From Streptosporangium album (lineage in GTDB: Bacteria; Actinomycetota; Actinomycetes; Streptosporangiales; Streptosporangiaceae), in the NCBI RefSeq assembly GCF_014203795.1, contig NZ_JACHJU010000001.1:3658001-3722000 (forward strand): a DNA stretch of 64,000 nucleotides. Direction: 5' to 3'. Within the stretch, counting starts at the first letter, position 1, and each line of letters begins with the position of its first letter. This document shows, in pieces, positions 34,422-41,934 of this stretch. The translations under genes were made by a program, and so were the position numbers. The notes below the pieces were generated by a model. The model was not told the DNA's origin. It saw only the letters and a program-made list of their open reading frames with translations, and did not search any database.

Positions 34422-35102
34422 ATGCGCAAACTGGCCGCTTTTCTGATTCTGCTGCTCGTTCTTCTCGCGATCCTGGACAGGGTCGCGGTCGCCGGGGTGC
34501 AGCGGGAGATCGCGACACGGGTGACCGCCCGGTACGATCTCGCGAACCCGCCCGAGGTGACCATCGACGGCATCCCGTTCCTGACCCAGGCGGTCGCCGG
34601 GCGGTACGACGAGGTCAAGGTCGCCGCCGGCGCCATGAGCATCGCCGGGCTCCGGTTGTCCAGCGTGGACTTCGTCCTCTACGGCGTCACCGCACCGCTG
34701 AACGACCTGGTGCTCCACGCCGAGCGGGTGGAGGTACGCGCCGAGCGGGTGGCGGGTACCGTGGTGGTGCCGGTGGAGACGCTGAACCAGAAGGCCCCGG
34801 AAGGGATCAAGGCCAAGGTCGACGGCGACGGCTTCAACGTCAGCGGAGAGATCACCGTGCTCGGCCGGAAGGTGCCGGTGAAGGCCAAGATGAAGATCGA
34901 TCTGGTCAAGGACGGGGTGCGGTTCGTCCCCGAGCAGGTCACCTTGGCGGGCGGCGTCACGGTGCCCCGGCCGGAGCGGTTCCTCTCCTACCAGATTCCG
35001 ATCAAGAATCTGCCGTTCAACCTCAAGGTGACCGATGTGAAGACCGTCCCGGGCGGGCTCCAGGTCTCCGGCGAGGCGTCCAACGTGCCCCTCCAAGGCT
35101 GA
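34422..35102 (+). CDS. DUF2993 exported lipid-binding-like protein
   Basis: A 226-residue protein with one N-terminal hydrophobic helix (LAAFLILLLVLLAIL), followed by the DUF2993 domain (VTIDGIPFLTQAVAGRYDEV near its start, FNVSGEITVLGRK near its end). DUF2993 includes LmeA, a mycobacterial periplasmic protein that binds phospholipid and supports lipomannan elongation, so a tubular lipid-binding fold on the outer side of the membrane is likely. Ribosome site GGGGGGCC before ATG 34422. Confidence 0.75.
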   Translation: MRKLAAFLILLLVLLAILDRVAVAGVQREIATRVTARYDLANPPEVTIDGIPFLTQAVAGRYDEVKVAAGAMSIAGLRLSSVDFVLYGVTAPLNDLVLHAERVEVRAERVAGTVVVPVETLNQKAPEGIKAKVDGDGFNVSGEITVLGRKVPVKAKMKIDLVKDGVRFVPEQVTLAGGVTVPRPERFLSYQIPIKNLPFNLKVTDVKTVPGGLQVSGEASNVPLQG

Positions 35103-35211
35103 CGGCAGCCCACATGGCCGGACCCGCTCTGGACCCGCTTCCACGCCCGGACCCGCTTCCATGTCCGAGCGGATCCCGTGATCGGGCCGCTCCCGTCGCA
35201 GGGCCGATCCC

Positions 35212-35763
35212 GTGACTGAACCGATCCGCCCCGCCGTACGTCATGGGGAGGTGAGTCAAGCCGGAACCGCCGACGAGCAGCTTGTCAGAGCGCTCTTCGA
35301 CGAACACGGCGGGCCACTCTACGGCTACGTTCTGCGGCTGACGGGCGACTCGGGGAGAGCGGAGGACATCGTGCAGGAGACGCTGCTGCGGGCCTGGCGC
35401 CATCCTGACGCTCTCAGCGGGCGCCCCATCCGGGCATGGCTGTTCAGGGTGGCCCGCAACCTCGTCGTCGACCAGCACCGGGCACGCAAGGCGCGCCCCC
35501 CGGAGACGGGCGCGGAGGCGCTCGCCGTGCTGCCCGCCGATGACGAGCTCGAACGGGCCGTGGACTCCTGGGCGATCGCCGAGGCGCTGGCCACGCTGCG
35601 GCCCGAGCACCGCGAGGTGCTCGCCGAGGTCTACTACCAGGGGAAGTCGGTCAAGGAGGCATCCGAGGCGCTCGGCATCCCGGCGGGAACAGTGAAGTCG
35701 CGCACGTATTACGCGCTCCGGGCGCTCAAACTGGCGCTGGAGGAGCGGGGGCTCGCGCCATGA
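35212..35763 (+). CDS. ECF-type RNA polymerase sigma factor
   Basis: A 183-residue sigma-70-family factor. Region 2: LVRALFDEHGGPLYGYVLRL and GRAEDIVQETLLRAWRHPD. Region 4: LRPEHREVLAEVYYQGKSVK then ALGIPAGTVKSRTYYALRAL. GTG 35212 is used; GTG 35251 (VSQAGTADEQLV) with GGGGAGG close by is an alternative. The stop overlaps the ATG of the zinc-finger anti-sigma gene (ATGA), so the pair is co-translated and the anti-sigma factor should hold this sigma at the membrane until a surface signal arrives. Confidence 0.9.
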   Translation: MTEPIRPAVRHGEVSQAGTADEQLVRALFDEHGGPLYGYVLRLTGDSGRAEDIVQETLLRAWRHPDALSGRPIRAWLFRVARNLVVDQHRARKARPPETGAEALAVLPADDELERAVDSWAIAEALATLRPEHREVLAEVYYQGKSVKEASEALGIPAGTVKSRTYYALRALKLALEERGLAP

Positions 35764-36557
35764 TGATGACGACATGTGATGAAGTACGGATATCGCTGGG
35801 GGCGTACGTGCTCGGGGCCCTGGAGCCCGAGGAGTGCGTGCTCGTCGAGGCGCATCTCGCCGAGTGCGCCGGCTGCCAGGCGGAGTTCGACGAGCTGACC
35901 GGAGTGGCCGCGTTCCTCGGACGGGTGTCCGAGGCGGACGTGGCGCAGGTGGCCAGCCCGCCCCAGGCGGTGCTGGACCGGCTGCTCAGCGCCAAGGTCA
36001 AGCGGCGCCGGATGACGCGGGCGCTGCTCTCGCTGGCCGCGTCCGTCCTCCTGGTCGGGCTCGGCGGCACGTGGTGGGTCACCCAGTCCGCCCCGCCCGC
36101 GCGGGACGCCGCGGTGTCCGCGCCCCGGTCGGCCGCCACCGGGAGTGACGAGCCACTTCTGACGAAGGAGAGGGCCGCCCCCACACCGGCTCCCAGGTCT
36201 TCCCGTTCGCCGGCGCAGGACGCCAACCCGCAGCTCATGCTGGAGCAGGGCGACGGCGAGCGGACGGTCCAGGGCGGCAACGACGGGGTCCACGCCACGG
36301 TGACCGTGGCGCCGGGCGCGGAGGCGACCAAGATCAAGGTCATGCTCTCCGGGGTCGCCCAGGGCACCCGCTGCCGGCTGGACGTGGTCGCGGTCGGCGG
36401 GGGCCGGGAGACGGCCGGGAACTGGATCGTGGACAGGGCCGCCTACGTCAGCTCGGGCGCCTTCGCGGGCACCACCACGATCCCTCCGGCGAGCATCTCC
36501 AGGTTCGAGATCGTCACCTCCGGAGGCCGGCTGCTGGTCAGCGTCCGCTTCCCCTGA
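35760..36557 (+). CDS. Membrane-anchored zinc-finger anti-sigma factor
   Basis: A 265-residue protein. The N-terminal zf-HC2 motif is CDEVRISLGAYVLG ... HLAECAGC, giving His-x3-Cys-x2-Cys. One transmembrane helix follows (ALLSLAASVLLVGLGGTWWV, about residues 85-105), then a Ser/Pro/Ala-rich linker and an exported beta-rich domain (GTRCRLDVVAVGGGRETAGN). Typical of ECF anti-sigma factors that bind sigma through the zinc finger inside and sense outside. Translationally coupled to the sigma gene. Confidence 0.88.
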   Translation: MMMTTCDEVRISLGAYVLGALEPEECVLVEAHLAECAGCQAEFDELTGVAAFLGRVSEADVAQVASPPQAVLDRLLSAKVKRRRMTRALLSLAASVLLVGLGGTWWVTQSAPPARDAAVSAPRSAATGSDEPLLTKERAAPTPAPRSSRSPAQDANPQLMLEQGDGERTVQGGNDGVHATVTVAPGAEATKIKVMLSGVAQGTRCRLDVVAVGGGRETAGNWIVDRAAYVSSGAFAGTTTIPPASISRFEIVTSGGRLLVSVRFP

Positions 36558-36602
36558 GCGGGGACCGCTCGGAGGAGGCTCCCGCTTTGAGCGGTGACCC
36601 GC
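36558..36602. terminator. Hairpin after the anti-sigma gene
   Basis: GCGGGGACCGCTC (36558-36570) can pair with GAGCGGTGACCCGC (36589-36602) with a small bulge. Confidence 0.5.
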
Positions 36603-36627
36603 CGGGAGAGAGCCCTCTTCCCGCAGG

Positions 36628-37095
36628 ATGGGGGTTCCCGGGGGAATGGCGTGGTGTGACCGGGTGTTGTCGTGCTCTGTGACCGGATTGGCAGTGGTGC
36701 TCGTCACGCTCGGCGTGGCCACGCTGGTGGGTGTGGTGATGCGCCGGCGCAGCGGCGTGCCGCGTGAGGTTGGGGGAGACGTGGAGCGGCTGACATCCGG
36801 TGACCTGGAGGCCGAGCTGGGACGGCGGGCCACGCTCGTCCAGTTCTCCAGCGCCTTCTGCCAGCCGTGCCGGGCGACCCGCCGGGTCCTCGCCGAGGTG
36901 ACGGAGATGGTGCCGGGGGTGGCACACGTGGAGATCGACGCGGAGTCCCGCCTCGATCTGGTCCGCTCGCTGAACATCCTGCGCACCCCGACCGTGCTGA
37001 TCCTCGACGCGTCGGGGCAGGTGGTGAAACGCGCCTCCGGCCAGCCGCGGAAGGCCGACGTGATCGGGGCCCTGGGCCTCGCGGTCGGCGAGTGA
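36628..37095 (+). CDS. Membrane-anchored thioredoxin-like protein (ThiX-like)
   Basis: A protein of up to 155 residues. An N-terminal hydrophobic helix (LAVVLVTLGVATLVGVVM) anchors a thioredoxin fold with redox motif CQPC in QFSSAFCQPCRATRRVLAEV and the cis-Pro segment LRTPTVLILD. In Mycobacterium tuberculosis a thioredoxin-like gene (thiX, Rv0816c) also stands beside cysA2-sseC, so this is probably the same gene in the same neighbourhood. The start is uncertain (ATG 36628, ATG 36646 or GTG further on). Transcribed toward the Cys leader and sulfurtransferase operon. Confidence 0.8.
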   Translation: MGVPGGMAWCDRVLSCSVTGLAVVLVTLGVATLVGVVMRRRSGVPREVGGDVERLTSGDLEAELGRRATLVQFSSAFCQPCRATRRVLAEVTEMVPGVAHVEIDAESRLDLVRSLNILRTPTVLILDASGQVVKRASGQPRKADVIGALGLAVGE

Positions 37096-37149
37096 GCCGC
37101 GAACCCTATCGCCCGTAAAACAACCTTGTCTCAGGAACTGGACGAGGAT

Positions 37150-37179
37150 GTGACAGATCCCGGAACGTCGGGGTAATGT
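37150..37179 (+). promoter_or_regulatory. Promoter of the cysteine-leader / sulfurtransferase operon
   Basis: GTGACA (37150-37155), 18 bases, TAATGT (37174-37179), then seven bases to the ATG of the leader ORF. Transcription should start at or next to that ATG, so the leader would be translated without a ribosome site. Confidence 0.6.
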
Positions 37180-37186
37180 CATCGAC

Positions 37187-37270
37187 ATGATGCCTACGAC
37201 AGAGCTGCTGACGAAGCGGCGCGCGGTGGATTTCTGCCGTGTGACCACCGCGCTCTGTCGCGTTTCCTAA
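37187..37270 (+). CDS. Cysteine-containing leader peptide (putative attenuator)
   Basis: A 27-residue ORF (MMPTTELLTKRRAVDFCRV then TTALCRVS, stop TAA 37268-37270). It fits the actinobacterial leader-peptide pattern Arg/Lys-rich, VD-x-CRV-x2-AxCR, found ahead of sulfur genes. Its two Cys codons sit in the last third. In mycobacteria, leaderless Cys-coding small ORFs upstream of cysA2-type operons act as cysteine-responsive attenuators: ribosomes stall at Cys codons when charged Cys-tRNA is scarce and this lets transcription continue. The same role is inferred here. A short hairpin (37284-37299) lies downstream, about 35 bases before the next gene. Confidence 0.75.
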   Translation: MMPTTELLTKRRAVDFCRVTTALCRVS

Positions 37271-37283
37271 AGGGCGATCTCAA

Positions 37284-37299
37284 GCGGCCTCTGAGCCGC
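37284..37299 (+). promoter_or_regulatory. Small hairpin downstream of the Cys leader
   Basis: GCGGC (37284-37288) pairs with GCCGC (37295-37299), loop CTCTGA. Too weak alone as a terminator. It could be part of an attenuation structure, or control could be Rho-dependent. Confidence 0.35.
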
Positions 37300-37330
37300 A
37301 CCGATCTGCACGACCCTTCAGGAGCATCGA

Positions 37331-37732
37331 GTGATGCAGGCTGATCCCAGGGCTCTCCGCTTCGCGGCAACGGTGACGACCATCGTCCTCGCGCTCGTCC
37401 TGGTCACAGGGAGCGCGTGGCTGCTGGCCGCGCAGGCGGCGGTGTTCGCACTGAGCGTCTTCGGCGCCTCGCCGTACGGGATGATTTTCAAAGGGATAGT
37501 GAAGAGCCCTCCCAAGGAGTTGGAGGACGCCGCCCCGCCGCGCTTCGCGCAGGGGGTCGGCCTCGCCTTCGCCCTGGTGGGCTTGGTCGGGTACGTCACG
37601 CAGATCACGCCGCTGGCCCTCGGCGCCACCGCCGCGGCTCTCTTCGCCGCCTTCCTCAACGCAGCTTTCGGCTTCTGTCTGGGCTGCGAGATGTTCCTTG
37701 TCATTCGCCGTTTACTGCCCGCCGCAAGATAA
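37331..37732 (+). CDS. DUF4395 membrane protein
   Basis: A 133-residue protein with about four hydrophobic helices (VTTIVLALVLVTGSAWLLAA; GLAFALVGLVGYV; LNAAFGFCLGCEMFLVIRRL). The C-terminal CLGCEM pair of cysteines is characteristic of DUF4395. These genes accompany sulfurtransferases and thioredoxin-like genes, suggesting a membrane partner in sulfur transfer or thiosulfate handling, but the function is not proven. GTG 37331 or the next ATG, after CAGGAG. Confidence 0.85.
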   Translation: MMQADPRALRFAATVTTIVLALVLVTGSAWLLAAQAAVFALSVFGASPYGMIFKGIVKSPPKELEDAAPPRFAQGVGLAFALVGLVGYVTQITPLALGATAAALFAAFLNAAFGFCLGCEMFLVIRRLLPAAR

Positions 37733-37746
37733 TCCCGGAGGATTCC

Positions 37747-38586
37747 ATGAGCCGCTCCGCCGTCCTGGTGGACGCTGACTGGGTCGAGGCCAACCTCGAC
37801 ACCGATGGCATCGTCCTCGTCGAAGTCGACGAAGACGCCAGTGCCTTTGACAAGGGCCACATCCGTGGCGCCGTGAAGGTCGACTGGAGGCAGGACCTCC
37901 AGGACCCGGTCCGCCGTGACTTCGTGGACCGTGAGGGCTTCCAGGCGCTGCTCTCCTCCCGGGGCATCGCCAACGACGACACCGTGATCCTCTACGGCGG
38001 CAACAACAACTGGTTCGCCGCCTACGCCTACTGGTACTTCAAGCTCTACGGCCACGAGAACGTCAAGCTGCTCGACGGTGGCCGCAAGAAGTGGGAGCTC
38101 GACTCCCGCGAGCTGGTCAGGGACGTCCCCAACCGTCCCACCACCGCCTACCAGGCCAAGGACCAGGACCTGTCCATCCGCGCCTTCCGTGACGACATCG
38201 TCGCCGCGATCGGCAAGCTCAACCTGGTCGACGTGCGCTCGCCCGACGAGTTCACCGGCAAGCTGCTCGCTCCCGCGCACCTCCCGCAGGAGGCGGCGCA
38301 GCGCGGCGGTCACGTGCCGACCGCCCGCAACATCCCGTGGTCCAAGGCTGCCAACGACGACGGCACCTTCAAATCCGACGAGGACCTGAAGTCCCTCTAC
38401 GAGGGCGAGGGTGTCGACTTCGGCAAGGACACCATCGCCTACTGCCGAATCGGTGAGCGCTCGGCCCACTCCTGGTTCGTGCTGCACGAGCTTCTGGGCC
38501 AGGCCAGCGTCAAGAACTACGACGGTTCATGGACAGAGTACGGCTCGCTCGTGGGCGTGCCGATCGAACTGGGAGAGGCCCGATAA
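37747..38586 (+). CDS. cysA2: Thiosulfate sulfurtransferase (rhodanese, CysA2/SseA type)
   Basis: A 279-residue two-domain rhodanese from ATG 37747 (CCGGAGGA upstream). The N-terminal domain is the inactive scaffold (VLVEVDEDASAFDKGHIRGA). The C-terminal domain has the active loop YCRIGERSAHSWFVL with the catalytic Cys. It moves sulfane sulfur from thiosulfate to thiol acceptors or cyanide. Second gene of the operon behind the Cys leader. Its stop overlaps the next start (TAATG). Confidence 0.93.
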   Translation: MSRSAVLVDADWVEANLDTDGIVLVEVDEDASAFDKGHIRGAVKVDWRQDLQDPVRRDFVDREGFQALLSSRGIANDDTVILYGGNNNWFAAYAYWYFKLYGHENVKLLDGGRKKWELDSRELVRDVPNRPTTAYQAKDQDLSIRAFRDDIVAAIGKLNLVDVRSPDEFTGKLLAPAHLPQEAAQRGGHVPTARNIPWSKAANDDGTFKSDEDLKSLYEGEGVDFGKDTIAYCRIGERSAHSWFVLHELLGQASVKNYDGSWTEYGSLVGVPIELGEAR

Positions 38587-38882
38587 TGACCGACGGTTGC
38601 GCAGCTCCGGAACAGACGATCGCCCTCCCGGCCGGGGTCGACCTTTCGACCCAGGCCGTCATCCAGGGAGTGGTGTCCGGCGCGGGTACGGCATACGCCC
38701 GCCTGCTGGACCACTCCGGCGAGTTCACCGGCGAGGTCGTGGTGTCCGACGAGGGCATCTTCCGCTTCTTCGCCGCCCCCGGTGACTGGACCGTCCGCAT
38801 CATCGCGGGCGGCGGCGTCACCAAGGACATCAAGGCCCAGGCCCGCCTGGGTGAGGTCACCCAGCTCGCCGTGGCTGTCTGA
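38586..38882 (+). CDS. sseC: DUF1416 protein (SseC-like)
   Basis: A 98-residue protein from ATG 38586, overlapping the sulfurtransferase stop by one base. Beta-sandwich-like sequence (VIQGVVSGAGTAYARLLDHS; GDWTVRIIAGGGVTKDI). DUF1416 members, including mycobacterial SseC, always sit with CysA2-type sulfurtransferases. The role is inferred to be an accessory in sulfur transfer. A hairpin terminator follows, so the operon is leader-DUF4395-cysA2-sseC. Confidence 0.9.
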   Translation: MTDGCAAPEQTIALPAGVDLSTQAVIQGVVSGAGTAYARLLDHSGEFTGEVVVSDEGIFRFFAAPGDWTVRIIAGGGVTKDIKAQARLGEVTQLAVAV

Positions 38883-38898
38883 TCCGAAAGTAACGGCC

Positions 38899-38934
38899 GA
38901 GGGCCGGCATCCCGTTTCGCGGGTGCCGGCCCTC
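38899..38934. terminator. Hairpin terminator after the sulfurtransferase operon
   Basis: GAGGGCCGGCA(T)CCCG (38899-38914) pairs with 38919-38934, one bulged T, loop TTTC. It lies between convergent genes. Confidence 0.75.
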
Positions 38935-38953
38935 AGTCGTCTCCGAGAGGTTC

Positions 38954-39958
38954 CTACGGGACCCGGCTCTCGACGCGGCGGAGCGCGTCGGCGTAGCCGG
39001 GGTCGGCGGACATGGCCGCCGCCAGCCGGAGGTGCGGCAATGCCTCGGCGTGACGGTTGGCCCGCTCCAGGGTCCTGCCGAGCAGGAACCTGACGTAGTG
39101 GTCGCCGGGCGCCCGGTCGAGCAGTGACTCCAGGGTCTCCCGCGCCCGGCCGAGCTGGGCCGAGCCGAAGTAGGCGCGGGCGGCCAGCAGCCGGACGGCG
39201 GGGTCGTCGCCGTGGTCGGCCAGCAGCGGCTCCAGCGTCCGCAGCGCGCCGAGGGGGTCCCGGACGTCCAGCAGAGACTCGGCCTGACGCAGCAGTCTGA
39301 CCTCGTCGGGGAGCTCGCGCTCGGGCGCGGCCTGCCGCAGGAGGTCCGCCAGGACCTCCGGCGACTGCGCGCCCGCGACCGCCGTGCCGCCTGCGACATA
39401 GGTCGGCGAGGTGGCCACGCCGATGGCCTTGCCGCGCAGGAGCTGGGAACGGACCTCGCCCACTCCCTCCCCGGCGTCGAGCGCCTCGGCCATGCCGTCC
39501 AGCCCCGCCTCGGCGGCGAGCGCCACCAGGGTGGCCCGGTCGCCGATGTCGGAGGCCTCGACGAAGTGGGCGCGCAGGATCCGCTCCACGACGGCGTCCT
39601 GCAGGGCAGAACCGCCCCGCTGGTGGGCGAGGGCGATCACCCGATGGGCGTCGAACGTGTTGGGACGCCAGACGGCGCCCCAGGGCGGGCCGAGTCCCTC
39701 CTCGGCCGCGATGGCGGAGACGCGGACCCGGTTCTCCGCCGGGGTCAGGTCGGGGTGGCAGGCCTGCAGGGCTCCGTCGGCGATCGGGCCGCGCAGCGCC
39801 TCGTACAGCGGCTCGGCCGGGGCCGGAGCCATCGGGTCGATCTGGAAGGGGCGCCAGACGATCTCCACGTCCTCGCCGAACCCGGCCTTCTCCAGGCGTC
39901 GCTTGCCGATGTAGGCCCAGGCGCAGACCATGTCGGCCCAGACTTCGATGCGCTTCAT
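38954..39958 (-). CDS. DsbA/FrnE-family thioredoxin-fold protein fused to TPR repeats
   Basis: A 334-residue protein from ATG 39958. The first 210 residues are a FrnE-type DsbA fold: MKRIEVWADMVCAWAYIGKR at the N-terminus, VWRPFQIDP, the helical insert, and a cis-Pro segment GVATSPTYVAGG. FrnE proteins normally have CPWC here. This one reads CAWA, so the second cysteine is lost and normal disulfide exchange is not possible. The last 110 residues are TPR-like helices (LRTLEPLLADHGDDPAVRLL; HYVRFLLGRTLERANRHAEA). Divergent from the TetR gene 60 bases away and probably controlled by it. Confidence 0.85.
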   Translation of the reverse strand: MKRIEVWADMVCAWAYIGKRRLEKAGFGEDVEIVWRPFQIDPMAPAPAEPLYEALRGPIADGALQACHPDLTPAENRVRVSAIAAEEGLGPPWGAVWRPNTFDAHRVIALAHQRGGSALQDAVVERILRAHFVEASDIGDRATLVALAAEAGLDGMAEALDAGEGVGEVRSQLLRGKAIGVATSPTYVAGGTAVAGAQSPEVLADLLRQAAPERELPDEVRLLRQAESLLDVRDPLGALRTLEPLLADHGDDPAVRLLAARAYFGSAQLGRARETLESLLDRAPGDHYVRFLLGRTLERANRHAEALPHLRLAAAMSADPGYADALRRVESRVP

Positions 39959-39970
39959 GACCGATGCAAC

Positions 39971-40003
39971 AAACGACACCTGTCGTTTATTCGACGGATG
40001 TCG
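39971..40003. promoter_or_regulatory. Two palindromic operators between the DsbA-TPR and tetR genes
   Basis: AAACGACA-CC-TGTCGTTT (39971-39988) is a perfect 8+8 palindrome and CGAC-GGAT-GTCG (39992-40003) repeats the core CGAC/GTCG. Both lie between divergent starts and just upstream of the tetR -10 box, where a TetR dimer would block both promoters. Confidence 0.65.
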
Positions 40004-40005
40004 CT

Positions 40006-40011
40006 TAATCT
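40006..40011 (+). promoter_or_regulatory. -10 box of leaderless tetR transcript
   Basis: TAATCT followed by seven bases and ATG 40019. It lies directly beside the second palindrome. Confidence 0.5.
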
Positions 40012-40018
40012 TGGCCGT

Positions 40019-40570
40019 ATGACCGAAGACGATCCGCGAGTACGCCGGACCCGCACCCGGCTGCGCACCGCCGTCCTGGAGCTCGCCGCCGAGCGCGACC
40101 CCGATTCGATCACGGTCGCCGAGATCGCCCAGCGGGCCGAGGTCAACCGGGCCACGGTCTACGTCCACTACCGCGACCGCGACGACCTGGTGCTGGACGC
40201 GATGGAGGCCGCCATCGGCGAGCTGGCCGCCGAGGCCGCCCGCTGCCCCTACCGGGAGGCCGGTCCGGTCCCGGCGTCGCTGGTCGCCCTGTTCGAGCAC
40301 GTCGGCGCACGGGCTCCGCTGTACCGGCGGATGCTCGGGCCGTACGGCAGCGCCCGCTTCTGCGCCCGCCTGCGCGAGGCGCTGGTCGCGGAGCTACGCG
40401 GCCCGTTCGCGGCGGGCTCCCGGCCCCCGGGCCACGACGGCGTGCCGCCGGAGGTCCACGCCCACTACCTGGCGGGTGCGCTCGTCGGGGTGGTCACCTG
40501 CTGGCTGGAGGAGCACCCGCCCCGCCCGGCCGGGGAGATCGCGGCGTTCACCTGGAGCCTGATCCGCTGA
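40019..40570 (+). CDS. TetR-family transcriptional regulator
   Basis: A 183-residue protein from ATG 40019. The N-terminal DNA-binding domain is clear: RLRTAVLELAAERDPDSITV, then EIAQRAEVNRATVYVHYRDR, the TetR helix-turn-helix. The C-terminal ligand domain is of the TetR_C_33-like kind (LVALFEHVGARAPLYRRML). It presumably represses itself and the divergent DsbA-TPR gene through the palindromes between them. The ligand is unknown. Confidence 0.9.
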   Translation: MTEDDPRVRRTRTRLRTAVLELAAERDPDSITVAEIAQRAEVNRATVYVHYRDRDDLVLDAMEAAIGELAAEAARCPYREAGPVPASLVALFEHVGARAPLYRRMLGPYGSARFCARLREALVAELRGPFAAGSRPPGHDGVPPEVHAHYLAGALVGVVTCWLEEHPPRPAGEIAAFTWSLIR

Positions 40571-40590
40571 GCCCGGCCGTGGTGTTCCGC

Positions 40591-40619
40591 TGTGACCGGT
40601 GGTGGTCGATCGCTACGAT
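40591..40619 (+). promoter_or_regulatory. Promoter of the 40.6 kb membrane-protein gene
   Basis: TGTGAC (40591-40596), 17 bases, TACGAT (40614-40619), seven bases, GTG 40627. Leaderless arrangement. Confidence 0.5.
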
Positions 40620-40626
40620 TCATCGA

Positions 40627-41934
40627 GTGTCCGGAACGTCTGTTATGCCGCCGCCCCCGTCCTTGCCGCCCGCCGCCGGCCGGACGCCGGCCACGCCCAC
40701 CGCGTACGCGCTGCCGCTGCACGCGCTCAGGATCTTCGGCGCCTGCGCGATCTCGCTGGTGCTCTGGTTCTCCGCGGGCCGGGCGATCCGCGCCGCGCTG
40801 ATGTGGGCGGGCGCCGAGGTCTCTCACGGTGACTACCGCCAGGTGCGGCTGGTCGTCACCATGCTGATCTTCACGTTGATCGTGCTGAACGAGCTCGTGG
40901 TCATGGTCGGCATGCTGCACTCCGTACGCGGTGCGCTCCGGGAGATCCAGGCGCGGCGGGCCGGAGAGGAGGCGGACGAGGGCCTGTTCGGCGCCCTCAA
41001 CCGCGCCACCCTGATCTTCGCCGCGATCTACATGGCCTGGAGCTTCCACGTGGAGGACGCCAGGGAGTTCACCGCGCTCGACCGCACGCACCATGCCGGC
41101 GAGGACATCTTCTCCAAGGCGTTCGCCGGTGAGGAGACCACGACCGGCACCGGCCTCGTCGGACTCGACGTCCGGCTCTCGATCGCCATCGCGGTCGTGG
41201 CCTACCTTCTCAAGGTGCTGTTCGGCTGGTGGCACGCGAACGGCAAGGTGAAGGGGAGCGGCATGGCGACCACCTTCTTCGAGTTGGCCTTCGCCTTCTA
41301 CGGCCTCAACGCGATGGGCACTCTCGTCTCCGCGAGATCGGACTGGCTGTCCAGCCGGACGGCCCTGGCCATGGCCGGCGACTGGATCCAGCAGGCCGAG
41401 GACGGCATCCCCGGGTGGAAGGCGTTCTGGACGGCGGTCGGGGAGGTATGGCCCTATGTCGTCTCCGCGCTGATCGAGCCCCTGACCTGGCTGACGGTCG
41501 CCGCGCTGGTTTACGGTGCCTTCGCCGAGGACACCCGGGCGGTCGTGCGCGGCACCCGGTTGGACGCCGTGGCCGACCGGATGGAGCAGACCCACTCGCT
41601 CACCCGTTCCACCATGACCCGGGCCACGACCGGGTTCCAGGAGCGCTGGGTTCCGCCCGCCAACGCGTTCCGGCTGGCCGTCCGCGGCGGCGCCGCGCTG
41701 TTCGGCATGTTCTGCCTCTGCTACGTGCTCGTGCAGGTGGGCGCCGACTATGCCAGCCAGGGCGTCAAGATGCTGATCGGCAACGAGGAGCCCTACATCT
41801 GGGTGGCCCTCGGCGCGCCGGCCGGGGTCGTCAGGGACCTCCTGGTGAAGACGTTGACGGTCTGTCTCCTGGCGGCGACGTTCGACATCGCGGCCACCCG
41901 GAGCCGCGAGGCCGGAGAGGTGCTCAGCGCCTGA
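40627..41934 (+). CDS. Polytopic membrane protein of unknown function
   Basis: A 435-residue protein from GTG 40627, chosen from the -10 box seven bases upstream. A Pro-rich N-terminus (VMPPPPSLPPAAGRTPATPT) precedes about seven or eight membrane helices (LRIFGACAISLVLWFSAG; VVTMLIFTLIVLNELVVMVG; IAIAVVAYLLKVLFGWW; LFGMFCLCYVLVQVGADYAS). A soluble loop with EDAREFTALDRTHHAGEDIF lies mid-protein. No transporter family recognised. Its end overlaps the convergent gene by 11 bases. Near neighbours are three anchored proteins and an ATPase pair, so it may belong to that assembly. Confidence 0.7.
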   Translation: MSGTSVMPPPPSLPPAAGRTPATPTAYALPLHALRIFGACAISLVLWFSAGRAIRAALMWAGAEVSHGDYRQVRLVVTMLIFTLIVLNELVVMVGMLHSVRGALREIQARRAGEEADEGLFGALNRATLIFAAIYMAWSFHVEDAREFTALDRTHHAGEDIFSKAFAGEETTTGTGLVGLDVRLSIAIAVVAYLLKVLFGWWHANGKVKGSGMATTFFELAFAFYGLNAMGTLVSARSDWLSSRTALAMAGDWIQQAEDGIPGWKAFWTAVGEVWPYVVSALIEPLTWLTVAALVYGAFAEDTRAVVRGTRLDAVADRMEQTHSLTRSTMTRATTGFQERWVPPANAFRLAVRGGAALFGMFCLCYVLVQVGADYASQGVKMLIGNEEPYIWVALGAPAGVVRDLLVKTLTVCLLAATFDIAATRSREAGEVLSA

